NCBI GenBank assembly: GCA_036517695.1 | Contig: DATDVC010000030.1 | Coordinates: 1-16,114, forward strand | Origin: DATDVC01 sp036517695 | Lineage (GTDB): Bacteria; Patescibacteriota; Minisyncoccia; Phycocordibacterales; WO2-35-19 | Direction: 5' to 3' | Length of the DNA stretch: 16,114 nt | Part shown: positions 5,532 through 12,494 of the stretch, piece after piece | Position numbering within the stretch: position 1 is the first letter of the stretch | Layout: the number at the start of each line of letters is the position of its first letter | Made by a program: the position numbers and the translations under genes | Notes under the pieces: model-generated | The model's database searches: none | Seen by the model: the letters and a program-made list of their open reading frames with translations, nothing else | What the model was told of the DNA's origin: nothing

Positions 5532-6080
5532 TTAATTGAACTCATTCATCGCCCTTTCTTTCCCCTCCTTAATGATCATTTCGATCGCTTCAGCCGACTT
5601 TTTGAAGACTTTTTTTAGGATTTCCATTTCTTTCGGTTTGAAATCTCCAAGTATGAAGTCGAGCACCTTCTGCTCCCCAGCGGGCTTTTTGATTTTTCCG
5701 GAAGGAGTTGTTGGAGCAATGCCGATACGGATGCGAGTGAATTCTTTTGTTTTTAAAGCTTTGACGACAGATTCTAAACCTCTGTGTCCGCCACTGCCTT
5801 TGTTGAAAGCAATTTTAATCGTGCCAAGCGGTAAATCAATGTCGTCATAAACCACAATCAGGTTTTCCGCGGCTTTTTTGGATTTGATTATTTTAGCTAC
5901 GGCTTTTCCGGAATTGTTCATGAACTCTAGAGACTCTATTATTGTCGCCTTCCCTCCCCTGCCCAAGGGGAGCACCAGGTGGGGTTTCTTTTCAAAATAG
6001 TCTACAGCCATCCTGCCTGTATTGTGTCTACTACTCTTATATTCTTCTCCTGGATTGCCCAGCCCAAAAACAAAATACAT
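5532..6080 (-). CDS. pth: Peptidyl-tRNA hydrolase
   Basis: A 182-aa enzyme that frees tRNA from peptidyl-tRNA dropped by ribosomes. Start ATG 6080 is chosen because YFVFGLGNPGEEY is the family's N terminus; a longer frame reaches 6215 but would run through the divergent lepB gene. Visible motifs: GLGNPG (6-11), SSRHNTG with catalytic His19, FMNNSG with Asn55, VVYDDIDLP with Asp79, GSGGHRG (95-101) and the RIRIGI strand (117-122). The position normally held by Asn after His in GGHNG is Arg100. Residues 31-44 (KKPHLVLPLGRGGK) come from a palindromic repeat inserted in frame in a normally variable loop. The gene is divergent from lepB and shares its promoter region. Confidence 0.93.
   Translation of the reverse strand: MYFVFGLGNPGEEYKSSRHNTGRMAVDYFEKKPHLVLPLGRGGKATIIESLEFMNNSGKAVAKIIKSKKAAENLIVVYDDIDLPLGTIKIAFNKGSGGHRGLESVVKALKTKEFTRIRIGIAPTTPSGKIKKPAGEQKVLDFILGDFKPKEMEILKKVFKKSAEAIEMIIKEGKERAMNEFN
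5948..5990. repeat. REP-like palindromic repeat inside pth
   Basis: CTCCCCT (5954-5960), loop gccca and AGGGGAG (5966-5972) form a 7-bp hairpin followed by a GGTGGGG block (5978-5984). It has the same plan as the repeat at 1229-1267: a stem with a 5-base loop, then a G-rich tail. It codes for pth residues 31-44 without breaking the frame. Confidence 0.6.
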
Positions 6081-6086
6081 AAAATT

Positions 6087-6114
6087 TTGAATTAAATTAG
6101 TTGTGTAATATAAT
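6087..6114 (+). promoter_or_regulatory. lepB promoter, leaderless start
   Basis: TTGAAT (6087-6092), a 16-base spacer and TATAAT (6109-6114) precede the lepB ATG by seven bases, so the transcript should start at the codon. The same short region must also serve the divergent pth gene. Confidence 0.7.
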
Positions 6115-6121
6115 GCCCTAA

Positions 6122-6709
6122 ATGCAAGATAATAACAACCAAAGCGCTGAAAACGCTCCGCGTGAAGAAGACGGCTCAAGTTTTTGGGAGCTTGTAAAGT
6201 ATGCTTTTGTGGCACTCCTCATAGTGGTGCCATTTCGCATTTTTATAGCCCAACCCTACGTAGTAAGCGGTTCTTCCATGGACCCAACTTTCAAAGACGG
6301 AGATTATCTTATAGTAGATCAGTTGAGTAAAAGATTTGGAGACCCGGAAAGAGAGTCGGTGGTCATCATCCGCTACCCCAAAGACCCTTCAAAATTTTTC
6401 ATAAAAAGACTCATCGCTTTTCCTGGCGAGAGGGTGGAGATCGAAAAGGGCGTAGTGACTATTTTCAATGATTCTAATCCGGAAGGTTTGGTTCTCGATG
6501 GCTCTTATGTCGAATACAAAAAGACCGATAATTTTTCGGTCAGGTTGGGCGAAGACGAATATTTTGTTATGGGCGACAATAGAGCAAGCAGTTCGGACTC
6601 CAGAGTTTGGGGCGCTCTTCCGAGACATAACATAGTGGGTCAGCCGATAGTGAGACTTCTCCCTATAAGCCAAATTGAAGTTTGGCCCGGAGAGTTTAAA
6701 ACCAAATGA
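6122..6709 (+). CDS. lepB: Signal peptidase I
   Basis: A 195-aa membrane serine protease that cleaves signal peptides from exported proteins. A polar N terminus (1-20) is followed by one transmembrane helix (about 24-42). Box B is SGSSMDPTF with catalytic Ser52, box D contains the general base Lys95 in FFIKRLIAFPGE, and box E is GDNRASSSDSRVWG (150-163). All catalytic parts are present and the length fits the single-pass type. Its substrates probably include the secreted repeat proteins encoded at 12508-15893 (inference). The stop overlaps the next start by four bases (ATGA), so the following gene is translationally coupled. The ATG lies seven bases after TATAAT without a Shine-Dalgarno sequence. 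Confidence 0.95.
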   Translation: MQDNNNQSAENAPREEDGSSFWELVKYAFVALLIVVPFRIFIAQPYVVSGSSMDPTFKDGDYLIVDQLSKRFGDPERESVVIIRYPKDPSKFFIKRLIAFPGERVEIEKGVVTIFNDSNPEGLVLDGSYVEYKKTDNFSVRLGEDEYFVMGDNRASSSDSRVWGALPRHNIVGQPIVRLLPISQIEVWPGEFKTK

Positions 6710-7851
6710 GCACCGATCAATCAAAAGAACAACAAAGGGAATTTGCCGAAACAGCCGCTATCGCCAAATTTTTCGGCTTTAAACCATCTCCTTCTCCAGA
6801 AGTGATCAAGCGTGATCACGAATCTGTTAAAAACCTATTTGACTCCGATAATCTTCTCGGCCTGACTTCGATTTTCCGGACCTATTCTGAAGAGAAAAAG
6901 AACTTGCCGCAGTATGCCTGTGCCTACTTTGAGAAACCTTTTGACGGCCTGAAAAAGGGCCAAAGGAAGCCAGATCAAAAAATAAATTGCTGTCTTTTTT
7001 CGATCGGTTCGGCAAAATACGTTTCCGAAGCTCTGGCCATAGAAGCGGCTATCGCCATGTTGAGCTCGATTGGATATAAAAATCTGGAAATAGGCATCAA
7101 CTCAATCGGTGACAAAGATTCCATGAATGCTTTTCAAAAAAATCTGGCCATCTTTATAAAAAAGCACTTCAACTCATTTCCTGCTGACTTGCGCCAAGAG
7201 ATCAAGAAAAACCAGTTTGTCCTTCTCGGTTCGGGTTTAAAAGAAGATTGGAAAAAATTTCAGAAAGATTGCCCAAAATCCATAGACTTTCTTTCTGAAG
7301 CTAGTAGGTCGCATTTCAAGGAAATACTTGAGTTCATGGAAGTCATGAACATAGATTACAGCATAGACCACTCGCTTCTTGGCAATCATGATGTTGGCGC
7401 AGAAACCGTATTTTCAATACGAGAAGATAGTCTTGAACTTGCCAAAGGTTTGCGTCTAAACAGGATTGCAAAAAAAATTGGCTACAAAAAAGATGTTCCT
7501 TGCGTCTCGGTTGATATTGACGCCAAGTCAAAAAAACCAATTAAAAAAATTAAAATAAAATCTTCACGCCCCAAATTTTATTTGGTGCAATTTGGCGCGG
7601 AAGCCAGACTAAAAAGCTTTTCGGTTTTACGAGAGCTTTACAAAACAAAGGCCGCAATCATGCATGCTCTAGAGAAAGACCGTTTGGGCGACCAGATGTC
7701 TTTTGCCGAAAGGTCGGGAGCTCCTTACTTGATTTTGATCGGTCAAAAAGAAGCGCTGGACAACTCGGTGGTTATAAGGAACACAATGACCAGAGCGCAA
7801 GAAATAGTTTCCATAACAAATCTGGGAGACAGGGCAAAGGAGCTTGAGTGA
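6706..7851 (+). CDS. Histidyl-tRNA synthetase-like protein, catalytic motifs lost
   Basis: A 381-aa class II synthetase-like protein. Residues 10-240 follow the HisRS core: INSIGDKDS (131-139) matches the HisRS insertion region, and YSIDHSLLGNHDVGAETVFSI (218-238) aligns with the HisA region ending LVRGLDYY-x-x-TVFE. In place of RGLDYY it has GNHDVG, so the catalytic Arg is Gly226. Motif 2 (FRxExPQxGRxREFxQ) is replaced by YFEKPFDGLKKGQRKPDQK (74-92). The AGGGRYD and GxGxER segments are also missing (about 243-280). Residues 288-381 are a well-kept class IIa anticodon-binding domain (FYLVQFGAEA, AERSGAPYLILIGQKE, VVIRNTMTRAQEIVSI). It is therefore unlikely to charge tRNA-His. It is not HisZ, which lacks the anticodon domain. 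It may bind tRNA or act as a regulator. It overlaps lepB by four bases. Confidence 0.8.
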   Translation: MSTDQSKEQQREFAETAAIAKFFGFKPSPSPEVIKRDHESVKNLFDSDNLLGLTSIFRTYSEEKKNLPQYACAYFEKPFDGLKKGQRKPDQKINCCLFSIGSAKYVSEALAIEAAIAMLSSIGYKNLEIGINSIGDKDSMNAFQKNLAIFIKKHFNSFPADLRQEIKKNQFVLLGSGLKEDWKKFQKDCPKSIDFLSEASRSHFKEILEFMEVMNIDYSIDHSLLGNHDVGAETVFSIREDSLELAKGLRLNRIAKKIGYKKDVPCVSVDIDAKSKKPIKKIKIKSSRPKFYLVQFGAEARLKSFSVLRELYKTKAAIMHALEKDRLGDQMSFAERSGAPYLILIGQKEALDNSVVIRNTMTRAQEIVSITNLGDRAKELE

Positions 7852-7853
7852 TT

Positions 7854-7882
7854 TTGCTTAAAATAAAACCCTATGCTAGAAT
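7854..7882 (+). promoter_or_regulatory. rpsU promoter
   Basis: TTGCTT (7854-7859), a 17-base spacer and TAGAAT (7877-7882) begin three bases after the preceding stop. The transcript start expected near 7889 leaves only about seven bases before the rpsU ATG. Confidence 0.65.
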
Positions 7883-7895
7883 AGTTTCCACTCAA

Positions 7896-8132
7896 ATGGC
7901 AATAAACGTTGAAGTAGCAAAAAGCGCCACAGATAACAATCTTGGCCTCATAAGGAAGTTCACCAAGCGTGTTCAGGGCTCCGGCATTTTGTCGCGCCTT
8001 AGAAGCAAGCGATACAGCGCCAGAAATTTGTCTGAATATGTAAAGAAGAAGAAGGCCTTGAAAAAAATCGCCAGGAGAGAGGAGGTAAGAAAACTCATAA
8101 AGATGGGCAAAATGGCCGGCACTCTACAATAA
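7896..8132 (+). CDS. rpsU: 30S ribosomal protein bS21
   Basis: A 78-aa, very basic protein of the bS21 family, which sits near the 3' end of 16S rRNA on the small-subunit platform. Start ATG 7896 (MAINVEVAKSATDNNLGLIRKF) is chosen: an in-frame upstream start at 7848 would place 16 extra residues ahead of the family's N terminus and run through the promoter. The core RKFTKRVQGSGILSRLRSKRYSARNLSEYVKKKKALKKIARR matches the family (E. coli bS21: 71 aa), and the C terminus is slightly extended. It is followed after 11 bases by ybeY, another late small-subunit assembly factor, so the pair forms a small ribosome-maturation operon. Confidence 0.92.
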   Translation: MAINVEVAKSATDNNLGLIRKFTKRVQGSGILSRLRSKRYSARNLSEYVKKKKALKKIARREEVRKLIKMGKMAGTLQ

Positions 8133-8143
8133 AAATTGAGAGA

Positions 8144-8494
8144 TTGAAAGAAGAAAAAATTGAACAATTAAAAAGCGAAATTTTAGGGAAAGCTTACGAG
8201 CTTTCTTTTGCGTTTATAAGCAAGGAGGAAATACAAACACTGAATAAAAAATACAGGAAAAAAGACAAGCCGACAGATATCCTCTCCTTCCCCCTCTCCC
8301 CCACTTCGGGCGAAATTTTGATATGCAAAGAAATCGCCAACCAAAAAGCTCCTGACCATAACCTATCTCCCAAGGACTACTTGCTCTTCCTCACTATTCA
8401 CGGCCTGCTTCATCTGAAAGGTCTTGACCACGGCGCAGAAATGGAAAAGCTAGAGCAAAAATATTTCAAAAAATTTTCCAATTCGGACTTATAA
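8144..8494 (+). CDS. ybeY: Endoribonuclease / 16S rRNA maturation factor YbeY
   Basis: A 116-aa metalloprotein acting in 16S rRNA 3'-end maturation and ribosome quality control. The zinc-binding signature is HGLLHLKGLDH with His86, His90 and His96, and the family's KPTDILSFPL (42-51) and GEILIC (56-61) strands are present. The E. coli protein is about 155 aa; this short form is complete in its core. The start is uncertain: no ATG exists, and TTG at 8144 is used because GAGAG lies directly upstream; ATT at 8135 would add three residues. It lies 11 bases after rpsU and is expected to be cotranscribed. Confidence 0.9.
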   Translation: MKEEKIEQLKSEILGKAYELSFAFISKEEIQTLNKKYRKKDKPTDILSFPLSPTSGEILICKEIANQKAPDHNLSPKDYLLFLTIHGLLHLKGLDHGAEMEKLEQKYFKKFSNSDL

Positions 8495-8507
8495 TTAACA
8501 GCAAAAT

Positions 8508-8537
8508 TTGAAATAACAAACGGGCATGTAGTAGAAT
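8508..8537 (+). promoter_or_regulatory. ftsA promoter, leaderless start
   Basis: TTGAAA (8508-8513), an 18-base spacer and TAGAAT (8532-8537). The ATG at 8546 lies eight bases after the -10, close to the expected transcript start; the ATG at 8540 would be only two bases from the -10 and thus not in the mRNA. Confidence 0.65.
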
Positions 8538-8545
8538 GAATGCCT

Positions 8546-9718
8546 ATGAGCTCACGCGTCACAGTCGGCATAGACATTGGCACTTATGAAGTGCGGGTTG
8601 TGGTTGCAGAATATACCGACAATAATTCTCTGCCGAAAGTTTTGGGCACGGGAAGAAGCGAATCAAAAGGTTTGCGTCATGGCTACACTATCAACACAGG
8701 CGACGTCATACGAAGTGTTTCCACGGCAGTAGCTCAAGCGGAAAAATCTTCGGGGATTAAAATAAACAAAGCGTTTATTTCAGTGGGCGGAGTTGGTTTG
8801 TCAGGCATAAATTCCCAAGGTTCGGCGGTGGTTGCAAGAGCCGATCAAAAAATAACCGATGCCGACATAGAACAGGCCATTCTTTCCGCAGAGGAGTCTA
8901 TTCCTCCGGCGGCGATCCAAAACCGAAAAATAATTTATTCAATACCGACATCATGGAAGGTGGACGGCAAACCGGTTTTGGGCCGAATCATTGATATGAA
9001 AGGGGTGCGGATAGAGAGCAGGGTGCTTTTTGTGACTTCTCTCGAACACCACTTAAATGACTTAGTTGAAGCGGTGGAGGAGGCCGGAGTAAAAGTCATC
9101 GATGTGGTCGCATCGCCTTTAGCCGCGTCTTTTGTTGTCTTGTCAAAAAGCCAGAGGATAGCCGGTTGTGTATTGGCAAACATAGGAGCGGAAACCGTCT
9201 CGATTGTTGTTTTTGAAAATCAAATTCCCATTTCACTCGAAGTGTTTGGCATCGGTGGTAGTGACATAACAAACGACATTGCTCTTGGGCTCAAGGTCTC
9301 ACTTGAAGAAGCCGAATCAATAAAACTTGGGGGGATAACCGCTACCAATTTTTCAAAAAAGAAGCTCGAAGAAATTGTTTCGGCAAGACTCGGTGACATA
9401 TTTGAACTTATAGAAGCTCATTTGAAAAAAATCGGCAAGTCGGGGCTTTTGCCCGCCGGCATTATTGTGACCGGGGGATCTTCTTCAATCGGAACAATAG
9501 AAGATTTGGCGCGAAGCTACCTTCGTCTTCCGTCGAGGATAGCGTCTCTAAACCAAAGCCTTGGGAAATTCCAAATAAAAGATTCTTCCTGGTCTGTTGC
9601 TTATGGATTGTGCGTAGTTGGAAACTTGCCGGAAGATGAAGACGGGATGGAAATCAGAAAGAGAAGCAAAAACTTTTTTGATAAGATTTTGAAAGTTTTA
9701 AAGCAGTTTTTGCCCTGA
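8546..9718 (+). CDS. ftsA: Cell division protein FtsA
   Basis: A 390-aa actin-fold ATPase that anchors FtsZ to the membrane. Start ATG 8546 is preferred over 8540 from the promoter position. Visible parts: phosphate-1 loop VGIDIGTYEVRVVV near residue 6, the 1C domain (about 82-165, including AFISVGGVGLSGINSQGSAV), phosphate-2 region VLANIGAETVSIVVF, the GIGGSDITNDIALGL segment, the adenosine motif GIIVTGGSSSIGTIEDLA, and a C-terminal amphipathic helix NFFDKILKVLKQFLP that should be the membrane-targeting sequence. All expected parts are present. It is followed by ftsZ after 137 bases, the classic pairing, but a separate promoter lies between them. Confidence 0.95.
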   Translation: MSSRVTVGIDIGTYEVRVVVAEYTDNNSLPKVLGTGRSESKGLRHGYTINTGDVIRSVSTAVAQAEKSSGIKINKAFISVGGVGLSGINSQGSAVVARADQKITDADIEQAILSAEESIPPAAIQNRKIIYSIPTSWKVDGKPVLGRIIDMKGVRIESRVLFVTSLEHHLNDLVEAVEEAGVKVIDVVASPLAASFVVLSKSQRIAGCVLANIGAETVSIVVFENQIPISLEVFGIGGSDITNDIALGLKVSLEEAESIKLGGITATNFSKKKLEEIVSARLGDIFELIEAHLKKIGKSGLLPAGIIVTGGSSSIGTIEDLARSYLRLPSRIASLNQSLGKFQIKDSSWSVAYGLCVVGNLPEDEDGMEIRKRSKNFFDKILKVLKQFLP

Positions 9719-9751
9719 TTTTTACAACACAGCTCTTTGTTTTAACAAGTT

Positions 9752-9780
9752 TTGATATTTTGGCTTATTTTTGTTAGCAT
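9752..9780 (+). promoter_or_regulatory. ftsZ promoter
   Basis: TTGATA (9752-9757), a 17-base spacer and TAGCAT (9775-9780). Transcription would start near 9787, leaving a leader of about 69 bases before ftsZ. A second weak box, TAAATT (9844-9849), lies six bases before the ftsZ ATG. Confidence 0.55.
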
Positions 9781-9786
9781 GTGCCT

Positions 9787-9846
9787 ATGGTGTGTTGTTT
9801 TCAGTCCCGATTTCCTCATTCCCGGTATTACTGTTTAAATTTTTAA
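9787..9846 (+). CDS. Possible leaderless upstream ORF before ftsZ
   Basis: ATG at 9787 lies six bases after the TAGCAT box, the same geometry as the leaderless genes nearby. It opens 19 codons (MVCCFQSRFPHSRYYCLNF) and stops at 9844-9846, nine bases before the ftsZ ATG. The peptide has three Cys and two adjacent Tyr. It could be a regulatory leader peptide or chance. Confidence 0.25.
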   Translation: MVCCFQSRFPHSRYYCLNF

Positions 9847-9855
9847 ATTAAAATC

Positions 9856-11037
9856 ATGCCTCAAATAAAACCAGAAGTTGAATCTTTCGCAAGAATAAAA
9901 GTTATCGGTGTTGGCGGTTCCGGCAAAAATGCCGTAAACCACATGATCAATTCCAAAGTCAGAGGGGTTGACTTCGTGGCTGTAAACACAGACGCCCAAG
10001 ACCTGCATCATTCGGAAGCTAAGAAAAAAATACATATAGGCAAAAACTTGACCAGAGGATTGGGTGCTGGTATGGATCCGGAAATAGGCAAGCGAGCGGC
10101 AGAAGAAACAAAAGAAGAAATCCAAGAGGCTCTGAAAGGCGCGGATATGGTCTTTGTGGCAGGTGGATTTGGCGGAGGCACGGCAAGCGGCGCGGCTCCG
10201 GTGATTGCGCGCACTGCAAAAGAGCTGGGCACGTTGACCGTCGGTGTGGTGACTAAGCCGTTTTCATTTGAAGGTCAGCAGAGGATGCGCATTGCCGAAT
10301 CGGGTCTTGAAAATTTAAAGCAATCTGTTGATGCTCTGATAGTGATTCCAAATGACAGACTTTTGGCTACCATAAACAAAGATACGCCGGCTAAAAACGC
10401 CTTTGCCATGTGCGACGATATTTTGAAGCAGGCAGTTGAAGGTATTTCTGACCTTATAACAACTCCGGGAATGATCAACATAGATTTCGCCGACATAAAG
10501 GCGGTAATGGAGGGCGCAGGAGGCGCCTTGATGGGCATAGGCCGAGCAAGCGGAGAAAACAGAGCCGTTGAGGCGGCTAAGCTCGCCATCAACTCTCCCC
10601 TTCTTGATCTCTCAATAACTGGCGCGCGCGGAGTGTTGTTTTCGATTGCCGGTGGGGACGATTTGACAATGTTTGAAATACACGATGCGGCCAAACTTAT
10701 CACCGAGTCAGTCGACCCAAACGCCAAAATAATTTTTGGGACCGTAAAAGATGACAGATTAAAGAAGGGCGAAGTCAAAATTACCGTGATTGCCGCCGGA
10801 TTCCCTGAAAATTTTATGAAAGGAAGCAACCTTTTTGCTCCTAAAGAAGAAGCTGATGAAGGATCTAAAGGAAGGATTTTCAACAGTGTTTTTGGTAAAG
10901 ATAAAGAAAAAGACAGGGAAGAAAGAAAGGACGACGAGAAAGATGAAAACGAAGAAAAAAAGCAAAATGTGATCATAGACGACGATGACGAATGGGGCGC
11001 CGTTCCCGCTTTCTTGCGAAGATCGAAGCTAAAGTAG
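9856..11037 (+). CDS. ftsZ: Cell division protein FtsZ
   Basis: A 393-aa tubulin-fold GTPase that forms the division ring. Visible: VIGVGGSGKNAVNHM (16-30), the T3 region NTDAQDL, the tubulin signature as GGGTASGAAP (106-115), TKPFSFEG, and the T7 loop NIDFAD (208-213) with the catalytic acids. A charged linker (about 340-372, almost all K/D/E/R) leads to an acidic stretch and the conserved C-terminal peptide VPAFLRR, which binds FtsA. The signature normally reads GGGTG(T/S)G; here its fifth residue is Ala110. The ATG has no Shine-Dalgarno sequence. The stop codon directly abuts the trxB -10 box. Confidence 0.96.
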   Translation: MPQIKPEVESFARIKVIGVGGSGKNAVNHMINSKVRGVDFVAVNTDAQDLHHSEAKKKIHIGKNLTRGLGAGMDPEIGKRAAEETKEEIQEALKGADMVFVAGGFGGGTASGAAPVIARTAKELGTLTVGVVTKPFSFEGQQRMRIAESGLENLKQSVDALIVIPNDRLLATINKDTPAKNAFAMCDDILKQAVEGISDLITTPGMINIDFADIKAVMEGAGGALMGIGRASGENRAVEAAKLAINSPLLDLSITGARGVLFSIAGGDDLTMFEIHDAAKLITESVDPNAKIIFGTVKDDRLKKGEVKITVIAAGFPENFMKGSNLFAPKEEADEGSKGRIFNSVFGKDKEKDREERKDDEKDENEEKKQNVIIDDDDEWGAVPAFLRRSKLK

Positions 11038-11043
11038 TATAAT
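11014..11043 (+). promoter_or_regulatory. trxB promoter, leaderless start
   Basis: TTGCGA (11014-11019), an 18-base spacer and TATAAT (11038-11043), seven bases before the ATG. The promoter lies inside the ftsZ 3' end and its -10 starts one base after the ftsZ stop. Confidence 0.7.
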
Positions 11044-11050
11044 TCTCCCC

Positions 11051-11977
11051 ATGTACGACCTTATAATCATCGGTGGGGGGCCGGCGGGGGCGGCGGCTGG
11101 AGTTTATGCCGCAAGGAAACAAATTAAGACCGCGCTAATCGCGGAGTCTTTTGGTGGACAAAGCGCAGAATCAAACGAAATCCAAAATTGGATCGGCACG
11201 ATAGCCGTCTCTGGTATCGATCTGGCCAAAAATCTGAAGGAGCACGTCAAATTTTATGCAGGACAGGTTGTGGATGTCAAAGAGGGCGAAAGAGTATCTC
11301 GAGTTTCAAAAACGGGCGATTCGTTTTCGGTTGTTACAAACAAAGGCGAATATTCGACGAAATCAGTTCTGATCACTACGGGTGGCTCAAGAAGAAAACT
11401 TGAAATCCCGGGAGCGGAAGAATTTGAAGGCAAAGGCATCACCTACTGCGCTTCCTGTGACGGACCGTTTTTTGCCGGTAAAGATGTGGTGATTATCGGT
11501 GGAGGAAATGCCGGTTTTGAAGCGGCGGCCCAACTTTTGGCTTATTGCAAAAGTGTAACTCTGCTTTCCCGTGGTGAGTTTAGGGCCGATCCAGTCACGG
11601 TAGAAAAAGTTTCGCAAAATCCAAAGATGAAGGTCATTTCAAATGCGACGCCAACTGAAATCAGAGGAGACAAATTTGTAACTTCAATAATTTATAAAAA
11701 AACCGCTCCTTTCGCCGACGACAACATAGAACTCAAAACTGAAGGGATTTTTGTGGAAATAGGCCACATTCCGGCTACCGATTTTGTTGATGGTTTGGTA
11801 GAGATGGATGAACTCAAGAGAATAAAAATTGATCACAAAACCCAGAGAACAAGTGCTTCCGGCATCTGGGCGGCCGGCGACTGCACCGACACTCTCTATC
11901 ATCAAAACAATATCGCCGCCGGCGACGCCGTCAAAGCCCTCGAAGATATCTATTTGGAGTTACACAGAGGGAAATGA
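11051..11977 (+). CDS. trxB: Thioredoxin-reductase-like flavoprotein
   Basis: A 308-aa FAD-dependent disulfide reductase. The FAD motif IIGGGPAGAAAGVYAARKQ is at 6-24, the redox-active pair is Cys133-Ala-Ser-Cys136 in TYCASCDGPFF, the second dinucleotide motif is VVIIGGGNAGFEAA (146-159), and the closing FAD motif is GIWAAGDCTD. Length and order match thioredoxin reductase, which passes electrons from NADPH to thioredoxin. The segment that normally reads HRRDxxR and holds the NADPH 2'-phosphate is SRGEFR (173-178), one residue shorter, so NADH or another donor is possible. The ATG is leaderless. The gene ends one base from the convergent CAP-domain gene. Confidence 0.9.
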   Translation: MYDLIIIGGGPAGAAAGVYAARKQIKTALIAESFGGQSAESNEIQNWIGTIAVSGIDLAKNLKEHVKFYAGQVVDVKEGERVSRVSKTGDSFSVVTNKGEYSTKSVLITTGGSRRKLEIPGAEEFEGKGITYCASCDGPFFAGKDVVIIGGGNAGFEAAAQLLAYCKSVTLLSRGEFRADPVTVEKVSQNPKMKVISNATPTEIRGDKFVTSIIYKKTAPFADDNIELKTEGIFVEIGHIPATDFVDGLVEMDELKRIKIDHKTQRTSASGIWAAGDCTDTLYHQNNIAAGDAVKALEDIYLELHRGK

Positions 11978-11978
11978 T

Positions 11979-12488
11979 TTACTCCGGAGTTCCAAACATC
12001 TGAACAACAAATACCGCTTCCCTACCTTTGTAAATGCCAGTCGAGGTGGCAATGCCGATTTCGGTATATTTTGGGTTGATGATATTTAAAAAGTGGCCAC
12101 GCGAATTCATCCACGCAGTTTGCACATCTTCGCTTTCGTTAAAGTTAACTGCTAGGTTTTCACCCGCATATTTGTATTTATATCCGGCTTTATCAAACCA
12201 GTACCAAGGAGTTTCTCCTTCTGGAGTATTGTGCGAAAAGTAGCCCCTGTTTGCCATATCGTCGGCTTTCATTTGAGCGGCGTGTTCCAAAACCGGGCTT
12301 ACCCTAAGTTCCTCGACATTTGCCAGCACCCGATCTCTGTTTGTAAGCTTTATCAAGACAGACGCATAAATAGCGGAAATTGAGTCTAACGCCGCATTTT
12401 TAAACGATGGCACGAAAAAAGCGACTGCGATCACCAAACACAGTCCGAAAATAACAATTTTTAAGCTAGCCAGACGGCGCATTTTCAT
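11979..12488 (-). CDS. CAP-domain (SCP/PR-1-like) secreted protein
   Basis: A 169-aa protein with an N-terminal membrane anchor or signal (8-27) and a CAP domain from about 46 to 168. Typical motifs: LTNRDRVLANVEELRVSPVLEHAAQMKADDM, YFSHNTPEGETPWYWF (His86), GENLAVNF (Glu110), AWMNSRGHFLNIINPKYTEIGIA (His132) and the closing VVQMFG. These residues form the cavity seen in YkwD-like bacterial CAP proteins. The molecular activity of bacterial CAP proteins is mostly unknown; cell-surface or extracellular action is likely. It is the last gene of the leftward envelope cluster and has its own promoter within the 3' end of the large repeat protein gene. The ATG at 12488 is six bases from the -10; an ATG two codons later is the alternative. 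Confidence 0.92.
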   Translation of the reverse strand: MKMRRLASLKIVIFGLCLVIAVAFFVPSFKNAALDSISAIYASVLIKLTNRDRVLANVEELRVSPVLEHAAQMKADDMANRGYFSHNTPEGETPWYWFDKAGYKYKYAGENLAVNFNESEDVQTAWMNSRGHFLNIINPKYTEIGIATSTGIYKGREAVFVVQMFGTPE

Positions 12489-12494
12489 CCTTAG

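Noticed and set aside
6081..6215. N-terminal extension of pth to a start at 6215
   Set aside because: The added 45 residues overlap the divergent lepB gene and its promoter, and the family N terminus begins at the ATG at 6080.
7848..7895. Upstream start for rpsU
   Set aside because: It would run through the -35 and -10 boxes and add 16 residues foreign to bS21.
10275..10976. Long open frame (233 codons) on the minus strand opposite ftsZ
   Set aside because: It lies wholly inside a clear ftsZ gene, is Ser/Phe-rich in the way of antisense frames, and has no family features or promoter.
11981..11990. Perfect palindrome ACTCCGGAGT at the convergent trxB/CAP gene ends
   Set aside because: It is only 10 bases, codes for the last residues of the CAP protein, and has no loop or U tract, so it is not a convincing terminator or operator.
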